A stretch of DNA of 6,407 bases from an uncultured Rickettsiales bacterium (GTDB lineage Bacteria; Pseudomonadota; Alphaproteobacteria; Rickettsiales; UBA1997), in assembly GCA_944390875.1 (NCBI GenBank), contig CALXRO010000022.1, forward strand, positions 1 to 6,407. Reading direction: 5' to 3'. Within the stretch, counting starts at the first letter, position 1. The number at the start of each line of letters is the position of its first letter. Positions 1 through 5,913 of the stretch are shown here, one piece after another. Both the position numbers and the translations under genes were made by a program. The notes beneath the pieces are model-generated. The model worked only from the letters and a program-made list of their open reading frames with translations. It ran no database searches and was not told the DNA's origin.

Positions 1-9
1 TGATATAAT
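1..9 (+). promoter_or_regulatory. Extended -10 promoter element for the pseudoknot-chain RNA
   Basis: The window opens with TG, one base, then a perfect TATAAT at 4-9, which is the extended -10 form recognised by sigma-70-type RNA polymerase. Initiation 6-8 bases downstream would fall at about 15-17, exactly where the first stem of the RNA array begins (TGGA at 15-18). That agreement between two independent signals supports both. Any -35 element lies outside the window and cannot be judged. TATAAT alone is common in DNA this AT-rich, so the call rests on the TG extension and the position. Confidence 0.6.
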
Positions 10-14
10 TTACT

Positions 15-88
15 TGGATATGACAGGTGTCCATTTGTTTATATTTTATTTTAAATTAAACAATAAACTAATATTATATTAATCTGTT
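15..88 (+). repeat. Pseudoknot module A
   Basis: P1 pairs TGGA (15-18) with TCCA (30-33) around an 11-nt loop (19-29). Loop positions 4-9, GACAGG (22-27), pair with TCTGTT (83-88), giving four Watson-Crick and two G-U pairs; 88 directly precedes the next P1. P2 is TTGTTTA (35-41) with TAAACAA (57-63), a perfect 7 bp with a 15-nt loop. This is the first module after the predicted transcription start. Confidence 0.7.
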
Positions 89-166
89 AGGATTTGGTTA
101 GTGTCCTTCATCTATAGGTAAAACTATAGAGTAAACAAAAAAAAGAAAGAAAAAAAGTAATTAACT
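89..166 (+). repeat. Pseudoknot module B
   Basis: P1 pairs AGGA (89-92) with TCCT (104-107) around an 11-nt loop (93-103). Loop GGTTAG (96-101) pairs with TTAACT (161-166), four Watson-Crick plus two G-U, abutting module C. P2 is TCTATAG (111-117) with CTATAGA (124-130), a perfect 7 bp with loop GTAAAA. A purine-only, A-rich linker (about 137-157) separates P2 from the pseudoknot strand. Confidence 0.75.
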
Positions 167-234
167 GAGATGCGAGTGGTGTCTCCATGTATGACATAAA
201 AATCATATAGAAAATAATTATATATAAATCACTT
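167..234 (+). repeat. Pseudoknot module C
   Basis: P1 pairs GAGA (167-170) with TCTC (182-185) around an 11-nt loop (171-181). Loop GAGTGG (174-179) pairs with TCACTT (229-234), four Watson-Crick and two G-U, directly before module D. P2 is TGTATGA (188-194) with TCATATA (203-209), 7 bp including one G-U, loop CATAAAAA. Its pseudoknot sequence differs from B at several positions while pairing is kept. Confidence 0.75.
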
Positions 235-295
235 AGGGACGATAGTTTCCTTTAATAGTAATAACATACTATTAAAAATATAGATCTAAACTATT
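235..295 (+). repeat. Pseudoknot module D
   Basis: P1 is AGG (235-237) with CCT (249-251), optionally extended inward through G238-T248 and A239-T247 in competition with the pseudoknot. GATAGT (241-246) pairs with ACTATT (290-295), five Watson-Crick and one G-U, and can grow to 8 pairs (T247-A289, T248-A288). P2 is TAATAGTA (253-260) with TACTATTA (267-274), a perfect 8 bp, loop ATAACA. Confidence 0.65.
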
Positions 296-345
296 TAGGG
301 AGTTGAAACCTAATTATAAATATAAAAGTTTATAATAAAAACAAT
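296..345 (+). repeat. Pseudoknot module E (weakest pseudoknot)
   Basis: P1 is TAGG (296-299) with CCTA (309-312), extendable to 5 bp with T295-A313, and a 9-nt loop rather than 11. P2 is TTATAAA (314-320) with TTTATAA (329-335), a perfect 7 bp. The loop-to-linker pairing is only GTTG (302-305) with CAAT (342-345), 4 bp including a G-U at the usual junction position. This is the least certain of the eight. Confidence 0.5.
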
Positions 346-398
346 AAGGCATCGTTTTTACCTTATCGTAAGATGAAAATCTTATGAAAAATAGAACG
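346..398 (+). repeat. Pseudoknot module F
   Basis: P1 pairs AAGG (346-349) with CCTT (361-364), extendable to 6 bp by T345-A365 and A344-T366, around an 11-nt loop (350-360). Loop CGTTTT (353-358) pairs with AGAACG (393-398), five Watson-Crick and one U-G, directly before module G. P2 is CGTAAGAT (367-374) with ATCTTATG (379-386), 8 bp with one G-U, capped by GAAA (375-378), a GNRA tetraloop. Confidence 0.7.
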
Positions 399-461
399 AA
401 GATATGGTTAGTATCTTGTTAAACTTAAAAAAAAGGTTTAATAAAAATAAAAAATCTAACT
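399..461 (+). repeat. Pseudoknot module G
   Basis: P1 pairs AAGA (399-402) with TCTT (414-417) around an 11-nt loop (403-413). Loop GGTTAG (406-411) pairs with CTAACT (456-461), five Watson-Crick and one G-U, abutting module H. P2 spans 418-426 with 434-442 (9 bp, two wobble pairs) and has a loop of seven A. Its loop resembles that of module B. Confidence 0.72.
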
Positions 462-511
462 GAGTTTCTAGGTTTTCTCTTATATTTTAACATATTATAT
501 AAAAAACCTAG
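462..511 (+). repeat. Pseudoknot module H (terminal module)
   Basis: P1 is reduced to GAG (462-464) with CTC (477-479) around a 12-nt loop. The pseudoknot helix is the longest of the array: CTAGGTTTT (468-476) pairs perfectly with AAAACCTAG (503-511), 9 bp. P2 is TTATAT (480-485) with ATATAA (497-502). The sequence can instead be read as a plain long-loop terminator hairpin; both readings use the same 9-bp helix. Confidence 0.6.
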
Positions 512-517
512 GTTTTT
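468..517 (+). terminator. Intrinsic terminator formed by the last pseudoknot helix
   Basis: The 9-bp helix 468-476/503-511 is followed almost at once by TTTTT (513-517) and further T-rich sequence, the layout of a rho-independent terminator on the + strand. The 3' arm also sits in a 16-base perfect palindrome (502-517, centred on CCTAGG) that could fold on itself. The helix has only three G-C pairs, typical for a very AT-rich genome. It would end the RNA at about 517. Confidence 0.6.
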
Positions 518-617
518 GTTTGTTTATGTATTTCACAAGAAGGGTCTATTTTTTATTTTTTCTTATTATTTTGTATACTTGTCCTGTCAATTTATAGTTA
601 ATAACAAAATAAATACA

Positions 618-647
618 TTGACTTTTAAACTTATTTAAAAATTATAA
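618..647 (+). promoter_or_regulatory. Possible promoter for the PIG-L family gene
   Basis: TTGACT (618-623) resembles a -35 element, and TTATAA (642-647) lies 18 bases downstream as a weak -10. The start codon follows 26 bases later. The rest of 518-673 shows no other gene or convincing structure. Such matches arise easily in A/T-rich DNA, but the gene needs its own promoter if the upstream terminator works. Confidence 0.35.
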
Positions 648-673
648 AAAATAATTATAAATATTTTCAGTCC

Positions 674-1417
674 ATGAATAAATGTATTTTTATATCACCA
701 CATTTTGATGACATATGTTTTTCAATGTCAGGATTATTACAAAATTTGGATAATTTCAATAAAACAATCATAAATGTTTTTACAAATAGTTGTTATATAA
801 GAAGAATGTCAATGCCATATATGGATCAATTTAAAAGAATGCAAATAATTTCAGATATAAGAAATAATGAAGATATTATATTTTGTAATAAATATAATAT
901 CAAACAAATAAATTTAGGATTATTCGAAACATCAAGTAAAACAATAATTAATAATGAACAAAAGGATGCAGATATATTAAGCAAAATAGAAAATGTAATA
1001 GATTTTAATGAAGAACAACTAATATTTGTTCCTATGGGAATTGGTTATCATGAAGATCATATACAGATATTTAATATTTTTAAAAATTTAATAACAGAAA
1101 AAGAAAATATAAAATCAAAACTAGTATTATATGAGGATTTGCCATATTCACATATTAGATCAGATAGATATTTTAGAATTGGCAAGTTATCAAATTTTCT
1201 TATATGTAATGGTTTTAAAAATCACAAAATTCATTTAAAAAGAAAACAAATTTTAGAAAAAAGAAAAGATATAATGCTTTATGAATCACAACATAAATAT
1301 AAAAATTATAAAAATGTTAGGATACAACGTTATTTTGTAAGAAGTTCGATTTTACCACATGCAATTGAAAGTTTATGGCTACGCGATTCTGATGTTGTTA
1401 GTGAAATTATAAAATAA
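674..1417 (+). CDS. PIG-L family zinc-dependent deacetylase
   Basis: A predicted N-deacetylase of the PIG-L/LmbE family, which removes acetyl groups from N-acetylated amino sugars and related small molecules at a zinc centre. The N-terminal beta strand leads into PHFDD (residues 9-13): by family analogy H10 and D13 bind zinc and D12 is the catalytic base. The second motif YHEDH (125-129) supplies the remaining histidine ligand. Residues around 62-67 (IRNNED) match the family's usual Arg/Glu helix. The length (247 aa) is normal and the protein looks intact, cytosolic, without signal peptide. The start is chosen because the first motif begins eight residues later, as in homologues; no Shine-Dalgarno sequence precedes it. 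It stands alone on its strand, downstream of the pseudoknot RNA and convergent with tatD. The substrate cannot be told; envelope sugar modification is possible but there are no glycosyltransferase neighbours in the window. Confidence 0.85.
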   Translation: MNKCIFISPHFDDICFSMSGLLQNLDNFNKTIINVFTNSCYIRRMSMPYMDQFKRMQIISDIRNNEDIIFCNKYNIKQINLGLFETSSKTIINNEQKDADILSKIENVIDFNEEQLIFVPMGIGYHEDHIQIFNIFKNLITEKENIKSKLVLYEDLPYSHIRSDRYFRIGKLSNFLICNGFKNHKIHLKRKQILEKRKDIMLYESQHKYKNYKNVRIQRYFVRSSILPHAIESLWLRDSDVVSEIIK

Positions 1418-1432
1418 AAAATTAAAACATGA

Positions 1433-1453
1433 TTTAAATTATATTAATTTAAA
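1433..1453. terminator. A/T-only hairpin between convergent genes, possible weak terminator
   Basis: TTTAAATT (1433-1440) and AATTTAAA (1446-1453) form a perfect 8-bp inverted repeat with a 5-base loop, at the convergence point of the PIG-L gene and tatD and overlapping the tatD stop codon. It has no G-C pair and only short flanking T or A runs, so termination is a guess based mainly on position. Confidence 0.25.
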
Positions 1454-2224
1454 ATTAAAAAATTTTGTTGCGTTTTCTGTTGTTTTTTCACAAAAATCGT
1501 AAAAATCTATATTTAATAATTCAGATAAAAACTTAGCAGTATAATAAGTATTTGCAGGTTGATTTTCTTTTCCTCTTAAAGGAACTGGAGCTAAATAAGG
1601 TGCATCAGTTTCAATAAAAATTCTATCAATTGGTATAGTCTTAGCTATTTCTTGTAAATCTGATGCGTTTTTAAAAGTCACTATGCCTGAAAAAGATATA
1701 AAACCACCGATATCAAGACTTCTATATGCAAGCTCTTTTGAAGATGAAAAACAATGTAAAACAAAATCAAATTCTCCATTTTTCATTTCACTTTCCAAAA
1801 TATTAATCATATCTTTATCAGCATCTCTTGTATGGACAATTAACGGTAATCCTGTTTTTCTACAGGCCTCTATATGTATTTCAAAATTTCTTTTTTGTTT
1901 TAATTTGTTTTCTGTATTGTAATGATAGTCCAATCCTGTTTCTCCTATTGCAATAATCTTATTATTATTTGTGTATTTCAAAATATCTTCTAAATTTATT
2001 TCGGAATTTTCTACTTCTTCGGGATGATGTCCCACCGAACAAAAAACATTATCATATTTTTTGGTTATCTCTATTATCTTTTCAGCTTCATTAACATTTG
2101 TACATATATTATTTATGATTTTTACACTATTATTTTCTGCATTAATTATAGCTTCACTAATTGTTATGCTTTCAAGTAAATTTAGATGACAATGTGTATC
2201 AATTAATATGTTTTTTTCTTTCAT
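1439..2224 (-). CDS. tatD: TatD family metal-dependent hydrolase (DNase)
   Basis: A TIM-barrel hydrolase of the TatD family, known as metal-dependent DNases (3'-5' exonuclease activity in E. coli TatD) and linked to DNA repair and quality control. The metal-binding set is complete: HCH (residues 11-13) after the first strand, E95 in GETGLDY, H131 in VHTRDAD, H157 in LHCFSS and D207 in ETDAPYL. The length of 261 aa is typical and there is no signal peptide. It is the last gene of the secA-kdsA-tatD series, 26 bases after kdsA, so probably co-transcribed. The start is fixed by the motif beginning nine residues in; no clear Shine-Dalgarno sequence precedes it. Bacteria often carry several TatD paralogues (TatD, YcfH, YjjV types), and the exact subtype cannot be set from sequence alone, so the symbol is for the family. 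Confidence 0.92.
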   Translation of the reverse strand: MKEKNILIDTHCHLNLLESITISEAIINAENNSVKIINNICTNVNEAEKIIEITKKYDNVFCSVGHHPEEVENSEINLEDILKYTNNNKIIAIGETGLDYHYNTENKLKQKRNFEIHIEACRKTGLPLIVHTRDADKDMINILESEMKNGEFDFVLHCFSSSKELAYRSLDIGGFISFSGIVTFKNASDLQEIAKTIPIDRIFIETDAPYLAPVPLRGKENQPANTYYTAKFLSELLNIDFYDFCEKTTENATKFFNFKLI

Positions 2225-2250
2225 GATTGTAATATTATTATAAGTATTAA

Positions 2251-3093
2251 TTATTGAGTATTAGTTTTTTTCTTAACTACATCATCGATTTTAACCAAAA
2301 GTGATAAAATTCTTTCTAATTGATCGAGCCTAATCATATTAGGTCCATCGGAAGGAGCGTTATCTGGATCTTGATGAACTTCAGCAAATACAGCTGCTAC
2401 GCCAACAGCCACTGCTGCTCTAGCTATAACTTCAGCCATTTCTCTATTACCAGATGTACAACCATTACCACCTCCAGGCATTTGAACAGAATGTGTACAA
2501 TCACAACATACAGGACAGCCTGTTTCTGCCATAATAGGATAACATGTCATATCATTAACTAAAGCATTGTATCCAAAAAATGTGCCTCTATCACACAAAA
2601 TTACATTTTCATTTCCAAAATATTTCATTTTCTCATATATAAAATGAGTTTCTTTTGGTGATAAAAACTGTCCTTTTTTAATATTAACGGGTTTATTTGT
2701 TTCTGCAGCTGATTTTAACAAATCTGTTTGTCTACATAAAAATGCAGGAATTTGTATAACATCTATTGAATCTATTATCGGATGATTAAATTGTTCTGAT
2801 GTATGAAAATCTGTTATAATTGGACATTTAATTTCTTTTTTTATTACTTTAAAAATATCAACAGCTGCATCTATACCTACACCCCTTTTTGATTTTACAC
2901 TAGTTCTATTAGCTTTATCAAACGATGCCTTAAATATATAATTTATGCCTAGTTTATCGCAAATGTTTTTTATTGATTTTGCTAGCATTAGTGCATGTTC
3001 TTGGTTTTCTAGTTGGCATGGACCAGCTATTAAAGTAAATCTTTCATCATTTGAAATATAAAAATTTCCAACTTTTATTCTTCTGTTTTGCAT
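2251..3093 (-). CDS. kdsA: 3-deoxy-8-phosphooctulonate synthase (Kdo-8-P synthase)
   Basis: Condenses phosphoenolpyruvate with D-arabinose 5-phosphate to Kdo-8-phosphate, the committed step to Kdo for the lipid A-core of LPS, in the cytosol. The 280-aa TIM barrel is full length. Visible family motifs are IAGPCQLE (22-29), FKASFDKANRTS (54-65), IPAFLCRQTDLL (115-126), KKGQFLSP (139-146) and HQDPDNAPSDGPNM (240-253). C26, H201, E238 and D249 match the Cys/His/Glu/Asp metal site of the Aquifex-type enzyme, so this is the metal-dependent class; the E. coli enzyme has Asn at the Cys position. The cluster CPVCCDCTHS (193-202) is unusually cysteine-rich. It lies 78 bases after secA. The A/T-rich gap has a TATAAT on this strand (3146-3151) but no -35, so an internal promoter is uncertain. 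The start follows a weak GGG about nine bases upstream. Confidence 0.96.
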   Translation of the reverse strand: MQNRRIKVGNFYISNDERFTLIAGPCQLENQEHALMLAKSIKNICDKLGINYIFKASFDKANRTSVKSKRGVGIDAAVDIFKVIKKEIKCPIITDFHTSEQFNHPIIDSIDVIQIPAFLCRQTDLLKSAAETNKPVNIKKGQFLSPKETHFIYEKMKYFGNENVILCDRGTFFGYNALVNDMTCYPIMAETGCPVCCDCTHSVQMPGGGNGCTSGNREMAEVIARAAVAVGVAAVFAEVHQDPDNAPSDGPNMIRLDQLERILSLLVKIDDVVKKKTNTQ

Positions 3094-3123
3094 AATAAAC
3101 CCATAATTTTATGATATTGTATT

Positions 3124-3152
3124 TTATAATAATCTACGAATTATTATTATAA
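3124..3152. other. A/T-rich inverted repeat between secA and kdsA
   Basis: TTATAATAAT (3124-3133) and ATTATTATAA (3143-3152) form a perfect 10-bp inverted repeat with a 9-base loop inside the 78-base gap. It could slow or protect the 3' end of secA mRNA, but it has no G-C pair and no T-run following it on the - strand, so it is not a convincing terminator. A TATAAT on the - strand (3146-3151) overlaps it. Confidence 0.3.
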
Positions 3153-3171
3153 ATATGAATAAATTAATATA

Positions 3172-5805
3172 TTATTTCTTTGTGTTAGTATTAATTTTTT
3201 GATTAGGAATACCTCTTCTACTTTTAGCGGTTCCCATAATATTTAAAAAATCTTTTCTAACTTCATCTATACTATCACTTTCGCTTGAATTCACTTGTTT
3301 TTGAACTTTATTAGGTTTTTCTTCTTTTAATTTAACTTTTGCTAGTATACTAATTGAATCTTCGCTTATTTTATACATTAAATCTTCAAAAAGATCATAA
3401 GCTTCTTTTTTATACTCTATAAGTGGATCTTTTTGACCATAAGCCCTCAAACCTATACTTTGTCTTACTTTATCAAGCATATATAAATGATCTTTCCAAA
3501 GTTTATCTATAGTCAACAACATTATATGTTTTTGCATAATTCTTATTATATCCTTACCGTACAAATTTGCTTTTTCTTCAAATATTTTATTAACCTCTTC
3601 AGAAAGCATTTCAAGAATTTTACTACTATTTACTTCAAGATTACTATTAACATAATCTTTTATATCAAAATTTATTCCATAAACTCTGAGAACTTCTTGT
3701 TTTAAACCATCTATATTCCAGTTATTAACATTAGTTTTTGGTGGGGTAAAAGTATTTATTAATTCACTATTCTTTTCTTTAACCATATATTCTATTTCTG
3801 GTTCTATAGAATTTGCAAACATTATATCTTTTCTTTCCTCAAAGATAACTTTTCGTTGAGTGTTTACAACATCATCATATTTAAGAACATTTTTCCTCAT
3901 CTCATAATGCATATTCTCAACTTTTTTCTGTGCTCTTTCAAGAGATTTACTTATCCATGGATGATATATTGCATCATCATCTTCCATTCCAAGTTTAGTA
4001 AGCATGCCAGCTAATTTATCTGAACCAAATATTCTCATTAAATCATCTTCAAGTGACAAAAAGAATTTAGAAGTACCGATATCACCTTGCCTTCCTGAAC
4101 GACCTCTAAGCTGGTTATCAATTCTTCTACTCTCATGTCTTTCAGTTCCAAGTATATACAAACCACCAGCATTAACAACTATTTCTTTATTTATTCTATT
4201 TTCTTCCTGTAGTTTATTTATTGCATCTATTTTTTGTTGATCCGTCAGATTGTCACTTTTTTCTATTTCATATAAATCACTATCTATTGAACCACCTAAT
4301 TTAATATCAGTTCCTCTACCGGCCATATTTGTAGCTATTGTAACAGCTCCTGGTTTTCCAGCTTGAGCAATTATGTATGCCTCTTTTTCATGATATTTTG
4401 CATTAAGAACATTATGTTTTATACCAATATTTTTAAGCATCCTTGATAATTTTTCAGATTTCTCTATACTAACCGTTCCAACAAGAACAGGCTGTTTTCT
4501 AGCATTACATTCTTTTATCTGTTCTACTATAGCACGATATTTTGCATCAGTTGTCTTATATATTACATCATCTTCATCCTTTCTTCTAACAGGTACATTT
4601 GTAGGGATTTCTATTGTTTTTAAATTGTATATATATTCAAACTCTACGGCTTCTGTAGCTGCTGTTCCTGTCATACCAGCTAACTTTGGATACATTCTGA
4701 AATAATTTTGATATGTTATGCTAGCCAAAGTCTGATTTTCATTTTGTATTTTTACGCCTTCCTTGGCTTCCAAAGCCTGATGTAAACCGTCAGAAAATCT
4801 TCTTCCGTCCATTATTCTACCCGTAAATTCATCAACAAGTAAAACTTGGCCATCTTTTACCATATAGTCAACTTCATTTTTAAACAACTTATGTGCTTTT
4901 AAGGCCTGATTAACATGATGTACTATATTTACATACTTTATATTATACATATTGTCACAAACATCAACTAAACCAGCGTTTTGGAGAGCTTTTTCAACAT
5001 ATTCAGTACCTTCTTCTGTTAATACAACTGTCCTTTCTTTTTCATCAATAGAGCATAAGGAATTATCAACCTTTGATATAATATTATTAACTGTTATATA
5101 TAAATTTGAATTATCACTGGTTGCGCCAGATATTATCAAAGGAGTTCTAGCCTCATCAATAAGAATGGAATCAACTTCATCCACAATTGCGTAGTTAAAA
5201 TCTCTTTGACAAAGATTATCTTTTTCTATCTCCATATTATCTCTCAAGTAATCAAAACCAAATTCACTATTTGTACCATAAGTTACATCACAATTATACG
5301 CTCTTTGCCTAGCGTCATCTGACATTCCTTGTAATATACAACCCACACTCAAACCAAGAAATTTATATACTCTACCCATCCATTCAGAGTCTCTTTTAGC
5401 AAGATAATCATTAACTGTAACTATATGTACACCTTTTTCTTCTAAAGCATTTAGATAAGCTGCAAAGACAGCAACAAAAGTTTTACCTTCGCCAGTCTTC
5501 ATTTCTGCAATATTTCCATGATGAAGTGCCATGGCACCTATTAATTGTACATCAAAAGCTCTTAAACCAAGTGTTCTTTTTCCAGCTTCTCTGACAACAG
5601 CAAATGCCTGTGGTAAAATATGATCTAATGTTTCACCTGCTTTTAATCTTGATTTTAATATATTTGTTTGTTCTTTTATACCATCATCACTGAGAGTAAT
5701 ATAATTATCTTCTAGATTATTTATTTGTTTAACAATATCTTTCATTTTTTTTATTTCTCTACTACTGGCTGAACCAAAAAGCTTATTTTTAATACTTTTA
5801 AACAT
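3172..5805 (-). CDS. secA: Protein translocase subunit SecA (preprotein translocase ATPase)
   Basis: The motor ATPase that drives unfolded preproteins through the SecYEG channel; it works at the cytosolic face of the inner membrane. All core parts are present: Walker A MKTGEGKT (102-109), VNDYLAKRD (131-139), YGTNSEFGFDYLRDNM (176-191), Walker B DEVD (209-212) followed by SILIDEARTPLIISG, the preprotein-binding region (about 220-365), LAGMTGTA (375-382), then the second nucleotide-binding domain with TNMAGRGTDIKLGG (492-505) and QLRGRSGRQGD (565-575), the helical scaffold and wing, and the two-helix finger near 755-800. At 877 aa it is near normal length, but the tail after about 820 is lysine/serine-rich and ends without the CxCxSG...CH zinc site that binds SecB or ribosomes in many SecA proteins. 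The start has typical MFKSIKNKLFGS and lies about 20 bases from the predicted transcript start, with no Shine-Dalgarno sequence. First gene of the - strand series. Confidence 0.98.
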   Translation of the reverse strand: MFKSIKNKLFGSASSREIKKMKDIVKQINNLEDNYITLSDDGIKEQTNILKSRLKAGETLDHILPQAFAVVREAGKRTLGLRAFDVQLIGAMALHHGNIAEMKTGEGKTFVAVFAAYLNALEEKGVHIVTVNDYLAKRDSEWMGRVYKFLGLSVGCILQGMSDDARQRAYNCDVTYGTNSEFGFDYLRDNMEIEKDNLCQRDFNYAIVDEVDSILIDEARTPLIISGATSDNSNLYITVNNIISKVDNSLCSIDEKERTVVLTEEGTEYVEKALQNAGLVDVCDNMYNIKYVNIVHHVNQALKAHKLFKNEVDYMVKDGQVLLVDEFTGRIMDGRRFSDGLHQALEAKEGVKIQNENQTLASITYQNYFRMYPKLAGMTGTAATEAVEFEYIYNLKTIEIPTNVPVRRKDEDDVIYKTTDAKYRAIVEQIKECNARKQPVLVGTVSIEKSEKLSRMLKNIGIKHNVLNAKYHEKEAYIIAQAGKPGAVTIATNMAGRGTDIKLGGSIDSDLYEIEKSDNLTDQQKIDAINKLQEENRINKEIVVNAGGLYILGTERHESRRIDNQLRGRSGRQGDIGTSKFFLSLEDDLMRIFGSDKLAGMLTKLGMEDDDAIYHPWISKSLERAQKKVENMHYEMRKNVLKYDDVVNTQRKVIFEERKDIMFANSIEPEIEYMVKEKNSELINTFTPPKTNVNNWNIDGLKQEVLRVYGINFDIKDYVNSNLEVNSSKILEMLSEEVNKIFEEKANLYGKDIIRIMQKHIMLLTIDKLWKDHLYMLDKVRQSIGLRAYGQKDPLIEYKKEAYDLFEDLMYKISEDSISILAKVKLKEEKPNKVQKQVNSSESDSIDEVRKDFLNIMGTAKSRRGIPNQKINTNTKK

Positions 5806-5831
5806 TTTTATTAAAACTGATAACTAAGTTT

Positions 5832-5859
5832 ATTATAGACTAGAAAAGTTTATTTTCAA
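5832..5859 (-). promoter_or_regulatory. secA promoter, near-consensus sigma-70 type
   Basis: On the - strand TTGAAA (5859-5854) and a perfect TATAAT (5837-5832) are separated by 16 bases. Initiation would fall near 5825, leaving a leader of about 20 bases before the secA ATG. This is the best promoter match in the window and probably serves secA, kdsA and tatD. No SecM-like arrest peptide or other leader structure fits in the short leader. Confidence 0.7.
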
Positions 5860-5913
5860 CTTATTCTACTGAGCAAGATTTGAATAAGCATTTCTAATAA
5901 ATCTTTATCTAAA

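Larger units (their letters stand above)
15..517 (+). ncRNA. Structured non-coding RNA: chain of eight H-type pseudoknot modules, unrecognised family
   Basis: A predicted RNA of about 500 nt that I cannot assign to a known family. It holds eight tandem modules (50-78 nt each). Every module has a short stem P1 (3-5 bp; usually 4 bp spanning 19 nt), a loop whose middle pairs with a segment directly 5' of the next module's P1, and a second hairpin P2 (6-9 bp, A-rich loop) between them. The paired segments differ in sequence between modules yet stay complementary, which is compensatory change within one molecule. Unpaired stretches are A-rich, one P2 has a GAAA tetraloop, and G-U pairs recur that would be A-C mismatches in the opposite strand; all of this favours + strand transcription. 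There is no open frame of note. A promoter-like element at 1-9 and a U-run after the last helix bound it. Its function is unknown. Tandem pseudoknots recall type III antitoxin RNAs, but those have near-identical short repeats and an adjacent ToxN-like gene, which is absent here. Confidence 0.75.

Noticed and set aside
15..517. CRISPR array or simple tandem repeat
   Set aside because: The units share architecture but not sequence, vary from 50 to 78 bases, and there is no constant repeat with unique spacers.
15..517. tmRNA, RNase P RNA or 6S RNA
   Set aside because: No tRNA-like ends, tag reading frame or conserved cores of these RNAs are visible; the regular eightfold module pattern does not match them.
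21..589. TGACAGG (21-27) and CCTGTCA (583-589) as an inverted repeat bracketing the RNA gene
   Set aside because: Only 7 bases match, with no extension on either side, and the left copy is already used in the module A pseudoknot. Chance is the simpler reading.
585..590. Perfect TTGACA on the - strand as the -35 of an antisense promoter into the array
   Set aside because: No acceptable -10 lies 16-18 bases downstream on that strand.
1683..1922. Open frame on the + strand inside tatD
   Set aside because: It lies antisense within a gene whose family motifs are complete; its translation shows no recognisable domain.
2320..2562. Open frame on the + strand inside kdsA
   Set aside because: Antisense shadow of a strongly conserved enzyme gene; Cys/His/Ser-rich translation is what the opposite strand of this gene yields.
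4004..5194. Short + strand open frames inside secA
   Set aside because: They are antisense to conserved SecA motifs and have no start signals or domain features.
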